From Cordilura impudica (lineage: Eukaryota > Arthropoda > Insecta > Diptera > Scathophagidae): DNA of 64,000 nt. Of the stretch, positions 46,780-57,210 are shown one piece after another; position 1 is the first letter of the stretch; each line of letters starts with the position of its first letter. A program made the position numbers and the translations under genes. Where the stretch lies: NCBI GenBank assembly GCA_963682025.1, contig OY821517.1, positions 24,719,620-24,783,619 of the forward strand, written 5' to 3'. The notes under the pieces are model-generated. The model searched no databases, was not told the DNA's origin, and saw only the letters and a program-made list of their open reading frames with translations.

Positions 46780-46935
46780 ATACCCTTCACACCACTGTGC
46801 AGAGGATATATAGCAGTGTGTTATTCCGATTGTAACGCATCGAAAAATGCATTTGGGATCCCATAAAGTATATGTATATATTCTTGATCCTTATAACAAC
46901 TCGAGCAGCAACTAACGACGTATGTATGTAGAATT
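46780..46935 (+). repeat. Type-B fly repeat, 5' fragment
   Basis: TACCCTTCACACCACTGTG, then GGATATATAGCAGTG, TTGTAACGCATCGAAAAATG and ACTCGAGCAGCAACTAACG, in the same order as at 35137 and 56690. It breaks off near 46935. Confidence 0.6.
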
Positions 46936-47406
46936 TAAAAAAAACCGGGTGTTCGTTTATTTTCACAACCGATTATTATAAAAGCTATCCAAAATAATTC
47001 TATATAAATTTTAATGTTATTTTTAGCCTAACTAATATAACTTCTTGTGAAAATTTATATTATGTTTAAAGTAATTTTCTTTAATAAAAAAATAAAAAAC
47101 ATTTCATAAAATCCGATTCACAAATCATCTGTCAAATAATTGAATCTGTCACAAACAATACCGTTTAAAAGCAAAAGGTTGTCATCCCTAGTGAATTGTT
47201 TTGTCAAGTCTATGGGAAATAATTTCTTATTAAATTTTCTTAAGCTTTGTTGTGGTGATTTTATAACGAACAACTTTTAAACGTATTTAATAGAAAATAT
47301 ATTTAAAATGCTTAAAGTTTCTAATCTAGAAGTTTTTCTATGGAAAAAATATCAAAAAATTTAAAATGAGAAAAAATTGGAAATGTTATCAAATGAAAAA
47401 ACTTGG
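46936..47406. other. No gene seen
   Basis: AT-rich flank of the mariner element; ends in TA (47407-47408), the mariner target dinucleotide. Confidence 0.5.
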
Positions 47407-47408
47407 TA

Positions 47409-48354
47409 ACGGGTGATTTTTTAAGAGCTTGATAACTTTTTTTTAAAAAAAAACGCATAAAATTTGCAAAATCTCATCGGTTCTTTATTTGAAACGTTAG
47501 ATTGGTCCATGACATTTACTTTTTGAAGATAATTTCATTTAAATGTTGACCGCGGCTGCGTCTTAGGTGGTCCATTCGGAAAGTCCAATTTTGGGCAACT
47601 TTTTCGAGCATTTCGGCCGGAATAGCCAGAATTTCTTCGGAAATGTTGTCTTCCAAAGCTGGAATAGTTGCTGGCTTATTTCTGTAGACTTTAGACTTGA
47701 CGTAGCCCCACAAAAAATAGTCTAAAGGCGTCAAATCGCATGATCTTGGTGGCCAACTTACCGGTCCATTTCTTGAGATGAATTGTTCTCCGAAGTTTTC
47801 CCTCAAAATGGCCATAGAATCGCGAGCTGTGTGGCATGTAGCGCCATCTTGTTGAAACCACATGTCAACCAAGTTCAGTTCTTCCATTTTTGGCAACAAA
47901 AAGTTTGTTAGCATCGAACGATAGCGATCGCCATTCACCGTAACGTTGCGTCCAACAGCATCTTTGAAAAAATACGGTCCAATGATTCCACCAGCGTACA
48001 AACCACACCAAACAGTGCATTTTTCGGGATGCATGGGCAGTTCTTGAACGGCTTCTGGTTGCTCTTCACTCCAAATACGGCAATTTTGCTTATTTACGAA
48101 GCCATTCAACCAGAAATGAGCCTCATCGCTGAACAAAATTTGTCGATAAAAAAGCAGATTTTCTGCCAACCGAACCGAACACTGATTTTGGTAATAAAAT
48201 TCAATGATTTGCAAGCGTTGCTCGTTAGTAAGTCTATTCATGATGAAATGTCAAAGCATACTGAGCATCTTTCTCTTTGACACCATGTCTGAAATCCCAC
48301 GTGATCTGTCAAATACTAATGCATGAAAATCCTAACCTCAAAAAAATCACCCGT
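47409..48354 (-). mobile_element. Internally deleted mariner-superfamily element with intact ends
   Basis: TA flanks both sides (47407-47408, 48355-48356). The inverted ends are ACGGGTGATTTTTTAAGAG (47409) and, read inward from 48354, ACGGGTGATTTTTTTGAGG. At 946 bp it is about 300-350 bp shorter than expected because part of the transposase gene is missing. With both ends present it could still be mobilised by an active relative. Confidence 0.85.
47516..48241 (-). pseudogene. Tc1/mariner-superfamily transposase, internal in-frame deletion
   Basis: 241 residues from the ATG at 48241. Residues 1-24 (NRLTNEQRLQIIEFYYQN) are the start of the DNA-binding domain. Directly after SVR the frame jumps to LAENLLFYRQILFSDEAHFW, so roughly 100-120 residues of helix-turn-helix DNA-binding region are lost without breaking the frame. 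The catalytic domain is complete: Asp in FSDEAHFW, Asp in WFQQDGATCHTA and Asp in RSCDLTPLDYFLWG, followed by the RGQHLNEIIFKK C-terminus. Family proteins are near 340-350 residues. Lacking most of its DNA-binding region, it should not transpose on its own; a dominant-negative effect is conceivable. Confidence 0.8.
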
Positions 48355-48430
48355 TATATGGACATTTTTCTATAAATGCAAACTTTGAGTTCTTAGCAGA
48401 AAAACAGATTACATCTAAATCAAATATATA

Positions 48431-49522
48431 TTAGACTGGTCGTTAAAATTTTTTCCTTTAATTGATATGTGTATGTGCGTTGTCTAAAATATGAGGTTTG
48501 CTGTTATAAATGCGGTCTTTATTTTTTAGCTCGATCCGACGGTGCCTTCTGGTGCCTAGTGGGGCCCAAAGTACCCGAAGTGTGTTTATATGGGGAAAAT
48601 ATGACTTTTTCCGATTTTACGGAAATTTCGTTCTACAGTTTAATATTTTCAACAAGTTGTTATATGAATTAGTACTAAATTATATTTTTAAAAAGCTCTC
48701 CAAGAAATAGCAAATGCCCCAGACCACTTTTGTGCCAAAAAACACTAGGTCGTGAAATTTGACGGCAATTTTTTCAACTTTAAGAAATTGATTAAAGCCA
48801 TCATTTTTTTTTTTTTTTTTGTCTCTATATCTATAAGTGCTCAGACATGAAGTATTGTTTTATTACCACGTTGTTAACCTATTGCGCAATGAGACTAAAG
48901 AAGGAAAATATTTTTGAAAAAATTTTGAAAACTCCGTTTTTAAGTTTTAAAAAATGTTCTTAAACAAAATTTAGTAAAATGGATCTGGCACTTTAAGGTT
49001 TTGCTAAATATATGTCAAAGATTAACTGTGTGAATTTTTAAGTAAATTCCTCTCCCAAAAAATTTTTTACAAGGATTTATTTTTTACGGATTTCGAAAAA
49101 ATTAGATTTTTATGAAATATTCAGTAAATCTACTCATTGTAAATACTTTGTATCAAAAATTAAACACTTTTCTACATTTAAATGTTATATTTTATCTTAA
49201 TGTCCTAGAGGAAAAAAATTATATGACCCCATTAACCCTTTTGAAACTGGGGTCACATATGATCCCAGGCTAATAAAAGAAAATGTATTCAAAAAAAAAT
49301 TTTGTAAGTGCTGTTGAACTTTTAACAGCGTTACTTAAAATATTATAACAAAATCTGTAGATATCCCGATTCCAAAATTTCGGATAAATACGAGCACGTT
49401 AACCCATTATTTGCCAAGGCCAGCTTTGGATCGAACTAAAAAGTGACAGCAAACCTCATATTTTAGACAACGCACATATTAAGAATTAAAAAAAAATCTC
49501 ATACAAGCTGCGACCAGTCTAA
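48431..49522. mobile_element. 1.1-kb non-coding element with inverted ends TTAGACTGGTCG
   Basis: Left TTAGACTGGTCG (48431) and right CGACCAGTCTAA (ending 49522) are inverted. Matching inner blocks are TGCGTTGTCTAAAATATGAG and GTTTGCTGT at 48475-48505 and, inverted, 49460-49490, and TAGCTCGATCC/GGATCGAACTA further in. TATAT precedes and follows. The interior has no conserved protein. Superfamily unknown; the second copy of Helitron H1 starts 15 bp beyond. Confidence 0.7.
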
Positions 49523-49536
49523 TATATTTATTTAAA

Positions 49537-49883
49537 CTAGCAGATTCGAGCACTCGAAATTCGAGTGCAATTTCTAGGCAGCTTTATGTTTCAACTTAGC
49601 GAATTCACAAACCAACACTTTTATGGTTTATTATTATTGTGAATGAATATAACAAACTTATAAACAAACACATTAACAAATTTAATAAAACATATGTATA
49701 TGTATAATTTTATGTATGTGTTAGTAGAAACTATGAATGTAATTTACTCAAAATAAAGGACAAAATTTAAAAATCTGTAAATTTGCAAAACGGCTAAAAA
49801 GAAATACCTTTCAAATAATATACGTTTGGTCAAAATCGGAATAAAACTGTAGAACAAAACATCGGTCACAAGAAATCGAAGAG
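49537..49883 (-). mobile_element. Non-autonomous Helitron H1, copy 2 (reverse, 5'-truncated)
   Basis: On the minus strand it ends CTCGAATTTCGAG hairpin, TGCTCGAATCTG, CTAG (49537-49540), then T. It matches the other H1 copies back to GATTTCTTGTGACCGATG near 49875. The TCTATAATATTAATAGG start is missing. Confidence 0.7.
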
Positions 49884-50289
49884 GTCTGACGAAGTTTTAT
49901 CAAAATTTATAAATACTTATTAAATTTTTTATTAATAACTAGTGACTTTGTTATTATTTTTCTTTGATTTTGGCGATTTTTTCCATTTATTTCGAGATAA
50001 CGTTAAAAAAAAGTGTGACAATGCCAGCCTAAACTGATATGAGACGTGTAGTATAACGATACATTCACACACATTAAGAAAATGCTACATTCGCAACGGC
50101 CACAATGACAACCAAAATTATAGCTACTACGCACAAATTACAAAAATCTAGAATAACAACAATAACAAGTAGTATTTTGTATACATTATCATTGAAATCT
50201 CGGAACCCATTAAACCGATTTCAATGATTTTAAATAGCCAGTTGTCCAGGATGTCAGTGAACGTTTTCTTTGAAAAGTAAGCAAACCAG

Positions 50290-50480
50290 TTGACCTATTG
50301 AGCATATGATCATAATTTCCACAGACGGACATCGCTGCATCAACTCTGGTTGTTGCAAGGATCGCGAAAATATAAATTTTCTGGGGGGTTCAGGCACTGT
50401 GTGGAGGATACTAAAATATGTTTTTGTTTTGTTTTTTACTAACGTTTTTTTATACCTTCCACACAACTGTGTAGGGTGTG
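50290..50480 (-). repeat. Type-B fly repeat fragments
   Basis: ACAGACGGACATCGCTGCAT at about 50321 and CACTGTGTGGAGGATACT at 50395 are reverse-orientation pieces. TATACCTTCCACACAACTGTG at about 50450 (quoted in part) is a forward start. The fragments are short and rearranged. Confidence 0.5.
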
Positions 50481-50481
50481 T

Positions 50482-50760
50482 ACTAGGGCGGGTCGGTTTA
50501 AAAATCGCCCAAGTGGCTAGGAATATGTTATTCTAGGGATCAAAAGAAGAAACTTTGCCCGAGGAACCATACCTCTAAAACGAATTCTGATGTCCCGACT
50601 TTTGACCTGTCTGTCTAACTTTGACCCATTTAGAGTGCCCCAATCGAGTCCAAATGTATTATCGACCCCCCACTAACTTCGGAGGGCCGACCCACCCATC
50701 CCAGAGGCACACCCCCTGGGACCCCCTGGAGGGTTCTCCAAAAAACATTTAAAAAAATCA
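50482..50760 (+). repeat. GC-rich dispersed fly repeat starting CTAGGGCGGGTCGG
   Basis: A distinct GC-rich block (TAGGGCGGGTCGGTTTAAAA ... GAGGAACCATACCTCTAAAA ... GACCCCCCACTAACTTCGGA ... CCCCCTGGGACCCCCTGGAG) that I recall as a common fly repeat. It is non-coding; its opening resembles transposon termini of the TAGGGTGGGTC type seen near 24720. Confidence 0.5.
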
Positions 50761-50837
50761 CCACTTTTTGTTCAGAATACGTATACGTATCTTCTACTCT
50801 GCTAATAAATAATAATCGTACGCCTTGACTATGTTAT

Positions 50838-51034
50838 GTTATTCAAAAAGATCGATCGGATGAGGGTAAATAACTTTTAGATCATTCGTGACTATGCGTG
50901 ACCCTGCGTGACTACACCAAAATTAATCTTTAGTCACAACAAGACTATGGGCCAAGTTTTAGATCAATTGCATGAGGGGGAATGGGGTTGCCCCATGGCA
51001 GACAGATAGTATGAGTTAAAAGAAATAGTTTAAT
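50838..51034 (+). mobile_element. MITE family M2, 5'-truncated copy
   Basis: GATCGATCGGATGAGGGTAA, TCGTGACTATGCGTGACC, CAGACAGATAGTATGAGTT and the right end AAAAGAAATAGTTTAATAAA follow the M2 order; the left end is missing. Confidence 0.6.
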
Positions 51035-51595
51035 AAAGTCACAGGCTCTGAAAGCCTTTTTCATATCGAGCTGGTCAACTTTGGTTTCCTGTAACTTACC
51101 CCGTATTGTAAAACCGTTTCACAAAATATTTTGAAAGCTTATAACACTTATTACCACTTTTTTGCTTGGAATCACTGTGCGTTAGCACACAAATATTAAA
51201 CTCTTTTTGAGAGTAGATTTTAAAATATTTATAATGAATTGAAAAGTACTTGATGATGATACTAAAGTCGTAAATCCATAACAATTGCTAAATATATGCA
51301 GCAAGCAATCAACCCCAACTATTTAATCTACCTAAAACTACACATTTTATCTTCTTAGTATTTGGATACACTCCAAAAAAAAAAAAAAAATCAGAAGAAA
51401 ATATAGCAAATAGATTAGACATCAAGTAGTGTAAAATATCAGCTACCGTTTATCGTAAAAGCCACTAAAACCCCATTTATTTCTATAAGCTTTTTTCAGT
51501 TCCTAGAAGAGATCTCTAAGATTATAAATTATGCCCGAACCTCTTAAAAATAAGATTGTTGTATACAGCTCTTCTTCTAAAATTTTTCAAAATAA
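51035..51595. other. No gene seen
   Basis: AT-rich sequence with an A tract (51376-51390). No conserved blocks. Confidence 0.5.
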
Positions 51596-51953
51596 TCTAC
51601 AATATTAATAGGCTAGGTGATTTCTTGTGACCGATGTTTTGTTCTACCATTTTATCCCGATTTTGACCAAACGTATATTATTTGAAAGGTACTTCTTTTT
51701 AACCGTTTTGCAGATTTACAGACTTTTAAATTTTTTCCTTTATTTTGAGTAAATTGCATTTAAAGTTGCTACTAACACATACGTAAAATTATACATACGC
51801 TATGTGTGTTTTATTAAATTTGTTAATGTGTTTGTTAATGAGTTTGTTATCTTCATTCACAATAATAAAAGTGTTGGTCTGTGAATTGGCTAAGTGGAAA
51901 AATAAAGCTGCCTAGAAATTGCACTCGAATTTCGAGCACAGGAATCTAGCTAG
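51596..51953 (+). mobile_element. Non-autonomous Helitron H1, copy 3 (complete)
   Basis: A precedes TCTACAATATTAATAGG (51596); CTAG (51950-51953) precedes T. The hairpin CTCGA-ATT-TCGAG lies at about 51924-51936. It shares TTTACCAAACGTATATTA-type and CCTTTATTTTGAGTAAATTG blocks with the other copies. Confidence 0.75.
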
Positions 51954-52167
51954 TAAAATTAAATGGACGATATTCAGCACAAGCTTCAATTGAAATTTAT
52001 TACGTCCGATGCAATTTTTTTAAATTTCATGACCATTTTTTTTGCTGGTTGGATAATGTTTCAGTAAAAAATTTATTTAAACTAGAAACTAATTGAACTG
52101 TACATATTTCTTTTTCTAATTGTGTCTACCGAATTTTTGACAACCAAAGTTAATAATAGAACTTAAG

Positions 52168-52318
52168 GTTAATAGTGATTACAATTCCGTTGTTTTAAAA
52201 GTAAATATAGTACATCAATAGAAAATGGTTTGCTGCTATGAAATTTCTTTTGATACAACCGAAAATTCAGTTGCTCGACTTTACAATAATTCGGTTGGCG
52301 AAAGGTTTTTCTGTATGT
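52168..52318. mobile_element. MITE M1, partial second copy
   Basis: GATTACAATT..GTAAATAT and AATTCGGTTGGCGAA..TTTTTCTGTATGTA match the interior and right end of 130-372; the left end is missing. Confidence 0.5.
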
Positions 52319-53037
52319 AAGTACTAAGTTATTGCTGTAAGTGCAACTCATATAACTGATGTTTCTCTCAAAAAATTTGATTTTTTTATTTAAACTTTGC
52401 ATTTAATATTCACTTAAACTCAAGTGCAATGTAATGTCATTTTAAATTTAATGCTGAGATTTTTCTCAGTTCTGCAAATGTCATTAACAAAAAACTTTGT
52501 TGCTGTGTATTTCTATATCAAATTTTCTTTTTTCTTTATTTTGCTACAGAGGTTCTGAGTTTTAGTGTTATTGGTATACGAGTATTCTGTGGTTGTATTG
52601 TAGCAAATATTTTGTTGTTAAATTGACAACCTTATGGCTTGTTTGAGTAACAAAATCTGTACTAAAGTTTTAAGTGTATTTGAATGTTTGTTTGTACGGC
52701 AAGTTTAAGATGTGTGTGCGTGTGCTTACGTACTGTTATGGAAAGTTCAGCTTGTTAAGACAACATTTCAGATTTACGTTTGGAAAGTTGCATTTAGACA
52801 AGATATTCTGCCACCCAGCAGAAAAAAGGAGAGATGGATAAATAACCACAAAATTTGGGAGATTTTGTAAATCGTAGAGAAAATTAATACCAAAAATTGG
52901 TTTAATAAAAATGTGTAATAAAAATTTATGACTAAACTGAAAAACGAAAAATAATACCACGATTTAGGATTTGAACCACAGCATGCACCTTGCACATATA
53001 CATATTACTTAAATCATCTAAGCCCATAAAAATAAAG
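52319..53037. other. AT-rich stretch with a weak tRNA-like B-box on the minus strand
   Basis: The minus strand near 52965-52985 reads CATGCTGTGGTTCAAATCC, the core of a pol III B-box, and GGGCTTAGATGATTTAAG about 45 bases upstream could be a poor A-box. Stems do not fold convincingly into a tRNA. It could be a decayed tRNA-derived SINE or chance. Nothing else was recognised. Confidence 0.25.
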
Positions 53038-54174
53038 TTTTTATTAAAACTCTTTCTTTCCTTATGCATATGAGTTTTGAATCTCTCCGTGACTGTGCTT
53101 GACTTTGCGTGAGTATTTTAAAATTAATCTTTGGTCACAACAAGTCTATCGAGTATGTTTCAGATGGAACGGCTAATGGGAAATGGGTTTAAAATCACAA
53201 CCCCAAAATTAATCTATAGTCACAACAAGACTATGGGTCAAGTTTCAGAGCAATTGGATGAGGGGAGAAGGGGGTGCCCCATGGCAGACAGACAGAGAGT
53301 ATGAGTTAAAAGCAAGGTTCAACAAATACACACATGAAGCACACAATGTTCTGTTCTAAAGCAGCCAACACATATTTTTATTTTCATATCAATTATGTGT
53401 GTTTCTAAATTTTATACGGTGCCCAACACAATCATTACTGTGTTTCATTTTAATATTTCGTTATCTACATGAACATTTTTCTATCACATATTTTTTTGTT
53501 TTGGACACACATAAACCACACAGAATCGAGTGTAAGCTTTATTTTAAGTTCGTTTTCTTGCACGTGTACAGCTGAAAACCCCGAACATGTTGTTCAATGC
53601 GTACATTTAAAAATTAAAACATTATCCACTAGAGATCGGAAAAAACGAAATTAAGTCAACATATAAGATTTCTCTGCTTTCTATTTTATTACTATCTTTT
53701 TATTTTTATTTATTTTTTATTTTTATTATTATCTTTTAATTTTTATTTTTTTATAACTGCTAATGAGCTATTTTAGATTTTTTTAATAAATTTGATTCAA
53801 GCAATTGTCGTTAGTATAAGGGCGTTTCAGATTTTTCCGATTGCGAGTGGATAATGTTTTAATTTTAAGCAGTACACGTGGAAGAAAATGAACTTAAAAT
53901 AAAGCTACATTCGAATCTGTGTGGTTTATGTGTGTACAAAACAAAAAATACGTGATAGAAAAATGTTCCTGTAGATAGCGAAATATTAAAACGAAACACA
54001 GTCATGATTGTGTTGGGCACGTACAAAATTTAGAAACACACATAATTGATATGAAAATAAAAATATATGTTTGTTGGTCTGAGCTATGTTTGTTTCCATA
54101 TGTACATATATGTACGAGTTTTTTATTCAGTGTGTGTTTTTTTCTGAACTCTGGTTAAAAAAGAGTTTAAAAAA
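53038..54174 (+). mobile_element. MITE family M2 split by a fold-back element
   Basis: The left end TTTTTATTAAAACTCTTTC (53038) and M2 interior run to GTATGAGTTAAAAG (53312). After the inserted FB element the M2 right end continues as AAAGAGTTTAAAAAAC to about 54174. This gives a clear relative age: M2 before FB. Confidence 0.65.
53313..54153. mobile_element. Fold-back hAT-type MITE (FB), complete copy
   Basis: Ends CAAGGTTCAACAAATACACA (53313) and, inward from 54153, CAGAGTTCAGAAAAAAACAC. The flanks GTTAAAAG (53305-53312) and GTTAAAAA (54154-54161) form an 8-bp target duplication with one mismatch, as expected for hAT. Arms of about 300 bp surround a T-rich 230-bp centre. An arm-derived open stretch is not a gene. 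Confidence 0.75.
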
Positions 54175-54938
54175 CTAAAATTTACTTTGAGAAAAGCAAA
54201 TTTAAAAAATTCAAATGATTATAAAATTTTAATAATATTTTTGGGAAAGATCAGAACATGTCGACTTTTTGTGTCAGCAAAAGAAAAAAGAGGATCCAAA
54301 AGAGTGAAGCAGATTCTATTCATGAGATATGAGAAGGTTATAATAAGGCAGTATAATGATGGTGTTTTGGAATGGCATTAATATCAAAATTATTAGACGA
54401 AAAAGTTGTGAATTTAGCAAAGGAAATATTGAAGAAAGTAAAGAATAACACATATGTTTCAAAGAAATTACAAGCCATAATAGCAGCCAATAAGCACAGT
54501 ATGTCGAAGGTAGCAAGAGTGTGTAAAATCTCAGTGTAAATTGAGTTTTTTTTTATTAGTACTGCTTGTCACTTCTAATTGATTTAAATTTTTTATTTTC
54601 AATATTTAAATATGTTTCCTCTCTTGACAAAAACTTTCATTAACTCAATATCCTGTAGACTTCATAAAAAAAATCACTAACCATTCTTTCAAACAATATT
54701 CATATATCTATTTTATGTAAGCAATTTATAATTTAATGTGAAAAATTAATTGAAAATTGTAAGTTTATAATGTATGATGTATACTATTTTTGTATTAATT
54801 TAATGTTTTTGAAAAAATTAAATAGACAAACCCTGAAGATGTCAACAAGAAATTGACGAAACGTTGGGAGAAATATGTAATAAAAGGTTTTTTATTTACA
54901 TTAATATAATAGGCCCAATTAGCTTAACAAAAATAATA
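54175..54938. other. No protein gene seen
   Basis: 54187-54381 is an open, Lys-rich stretch (FVSAKEKRGSKRVKQILF) that I do not recognise. A hammerhead-like motif is listed separately. Confidence 0.4.
54833..54863 (+). ncRNA. Hammerhead-ribozyme-like core motif (imperfect)
   Basis: CTGAAGA (54833-54839), then T, a 5-bp stem GTCAA/TTGAC with a 7-nt loop (54841-54857), then GAAAC. This has the order of a hammerhead catalytic core (CUGANGA, helix II, GAAA) but one extra base sits before helix II, and helices I and III are not evident. Such motifs occur in retroelement ends of arthropods. Activity is not claimed. Confidence 0.3.
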
Positions 54939-55304
54939 TATATAATATTAATAGGTAAGACGATTTCTTGTGACCGATGATTTGTTCAACACAGTTTTGT
55001 CCCGATTTTGACCAAACGTATCTTATTTGAAAGGTATTTCTTTTTAGCTGCCCACCAGATTTATAGATTTTTAAATTTTGTTGGAGCTATGCTCATTTAG
55101 AGTTGCTACTAACACATACATAAAATCATACAATGCTATTGTGTGTGTGTTTATTAAATTTGTTAATGTGTTTGCAAAAAAAAAAATTAATTTGTCTTCT
55201 TCATTCACAATAATAATTGGCTTGAATTGAAAAATTATTTATTAAATGAAAAAATAACATTTCCTAGAATTTCCACTCGAATTTCGAGGGCTGGAATCAG
55301 CTAG
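54939..55304 (+). mobile_element. Non-autonomous Helitron H1, copy 4
   Basis: TATATAATATTAATAGG start (expected TC mutated to TA) after an A; end CTAG (55301-55304) before T; hairpin ACTCGA-ATT-TCGAGG at about 55275-55289. The internal region is diverged and shorter in places. Confidence 0.65.
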
Positions 55305-55384
55305 TCTTCTTTAATTCTCATGTAATTGTAAGCAAAACATTCAATTATTTCGCGGACGACTTGTGAATCGGATTTTATGACCAG

Positions 55385-55700
55385 TGAGTACACGATACAT
55401 ATAAAATTGTCATTCCGTTTGTAATACTTAAAAGAAATAATATCTGGAGCCCGTAAAATATTTACGTTCGTGATCCTTATCACAAGTGGAGTTGATATAG
55501 CGATGTCCGTCTGTCCGTCTGTTTAAATTACGATCATACCCTCAATATATCAGCTGATGTGATCATTTTTAGTGAAAACGATTCGCTGATATGCTCAGCA
55601 GGCTTCTGTTTCAAATCATCAAAATCGGCTCAGTAGGTACCAAGAAGTCCATGAAAGTGTTAAAAAACTCTTAAATATATGATTTTTTCTATGTTTTTCT
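55385..55700 (+). repeat. Type-B fly repeat, partial
   Basis: GTCATTCCGTTTGTAATAC, GTGGAGTTGATATAGCGATG and TCCGTCTGTCCGTCTG, then ATCGGCTCAGTAGGTAC, in type-B order; both termini are missing. Confidence 0.6.
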
Positions 55701-56471
55701 GGTACTGTTGTGACTTTAAATTTTCTAATTTCTGTGTGGTAACTGTAATTGTTTTTGTTGTGTTGTGGTCGTTGTGTTTGTAGCATTTGCCAAATTTCTT
55801 CTTTGATTTTCTTAATGTCCATATTCAAACCGGCGAATCATTTCGAAGTGTTTCACATATGTTATATAGACGTGTCAGATCGTTTGAAATTAGGAGGCCG
55901 GAGCGGCAGCGCTCACATAGAATGTCCTTCATGCTGTTTGCCTATCTATTGTAAATGTCTCTTTCTAATGTATTCAGATGCGTTAATTGACAGTGCTTTA
56001 GTGTTCTTTTTATGCTCACGAATAGAAGACTCGAATTAAGCTGAAAAAAAATTCTTTACTCTATGGGAACTGCTTTTGAAACTTTAAACGCTTTTTTTAA
56101 CTGTATTTAAAAGTCGGCAATCAAGATTTGTTGGCAACCGCTGAACCGATCGGTCTCACTTTTTTACAAATGCTCTTAACACATGCTTTCTTAGTAAGTA
56201 ATCGAAGGTTTATTCCCACTGATAAATATTTTTTTCTTAAAACATTTTTTTTTTTTTTTTTTTGAAGCCGCCATTTTGTTATAAAATTTTATTTTGCTTA
56301 TTCTTTCGATTAATCACAAGATTATACACAACTTTGACAAAATCCGTTTCGGGTTTTCATTCTAGTTAATCCACTTCAGAGATATCGTGGTCAACGCCAG
56401 ATACCTGTTTGGGATGAGCTCCTGGAGTTCGGCAGTAGCAGTTTTTAAAATTATTACTTTACAAATAAAAG
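55701..56471. other. Two unexplained patches (55850-55960, 56270-56450), no gene named
   Basis: 55850-55960 is GC-richer; the minus strand would read ILCERCRSGLLISNDLTRLY, possibly a scrap of a retroelement ORF1, but I cannot match it. 56270-56450 (GAGATATCGTGGTCAACGCC, GATGAGCTCCTGGAGTTCGG) looks like dispersed-repeat sequence of unknown type. Otherwise AT-rich. Confidence 0.35.
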
Positions 56472-56830
56472 AAGTAAGAAAATTATAGTCGGTGTGGACC
56501 AACTATACGACACAATATACCATGCGTTTCGAGAATTGGTCTCAGGTCCAACTAATTGTGTTTAGAAATTAAACAAAAACCAAATCTGAGTGGAATATTT
56601 ATTAATTTTTCTGTATATCATACGAGTTTATAGCTACAAATATAAAACTATAAAATAAAATTAACCCCACTAACAAACACAGCTTACGATCATTTATGTT
56701 ATCAGTTATTCATTCCGTTTGTAACGCATCAGAAAATAAATTTGCTACCCCCATAAAGTATACATATTCCAGATTATTAAAACAACTCGAGTAGATATAG
56801 CGATGTCCGTCTGTATGTCTATCTGCTGAA
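56472..56830. repeat. Type-A (reverse, truncated) and type-B fly repeat pieces
   Basis: AAGTAAGAAAATTATAGTCG to about 56600 is the reverse start of type A. CATTCCGTTTGTAACGCATC, ACTCGAGTAGATATAGCGAT and GTCCGTCTGTATGTC (about 56712-56822) are type B. Confidence 0.55.
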
Positions 56831-57210
56831 CTCACGCTCATTCACAAAACAAACCATCTACCTGGGTAAACGGAGACAATGTTGTTTGCCAATATTTCCA
56901 GCAGCTTGGTATTTAAAACGGGGTAATTCGGGCATTATCATGCCAAGATATGACCTAAAATATGGAGGCACCTTTAAAAAAAATGCTAATAATGCAGGGT
57001 TTTTGTTGCAATAATTTAATATAAAGTTTATCAAATTTTTTACTTTTTCAAATATGTTGTTTACATTTTTTATAAATAGTGAAATAAATCCATATGTTAT
57101 TGAAAACGTAAAACCCGGTATCAAGGATATATCTACATATATCTAACTTGCTAAACGTCAGTTATCATTTTCTGAATATCGTTGGCTTCGTTCGCAAGTC
57201 CACTTTTTAT

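Noticed and set aside
48029..48280. Plus-strand frame opposite the mariner transposase
   Set aside because: Shadow of the conserved minus-strand coding sequence.
52940..53010. A functional tRNA gene on the minus strand
   Set aside because: Only the B-box-like GGTTCAAATCC is convincing; acceptor and anticodon stems do not form.
54187..54381. Small Lys-rich gene
   Set aside because: No recognisable domain, AT-rich codons and no supporting context; length is expected by chance here.
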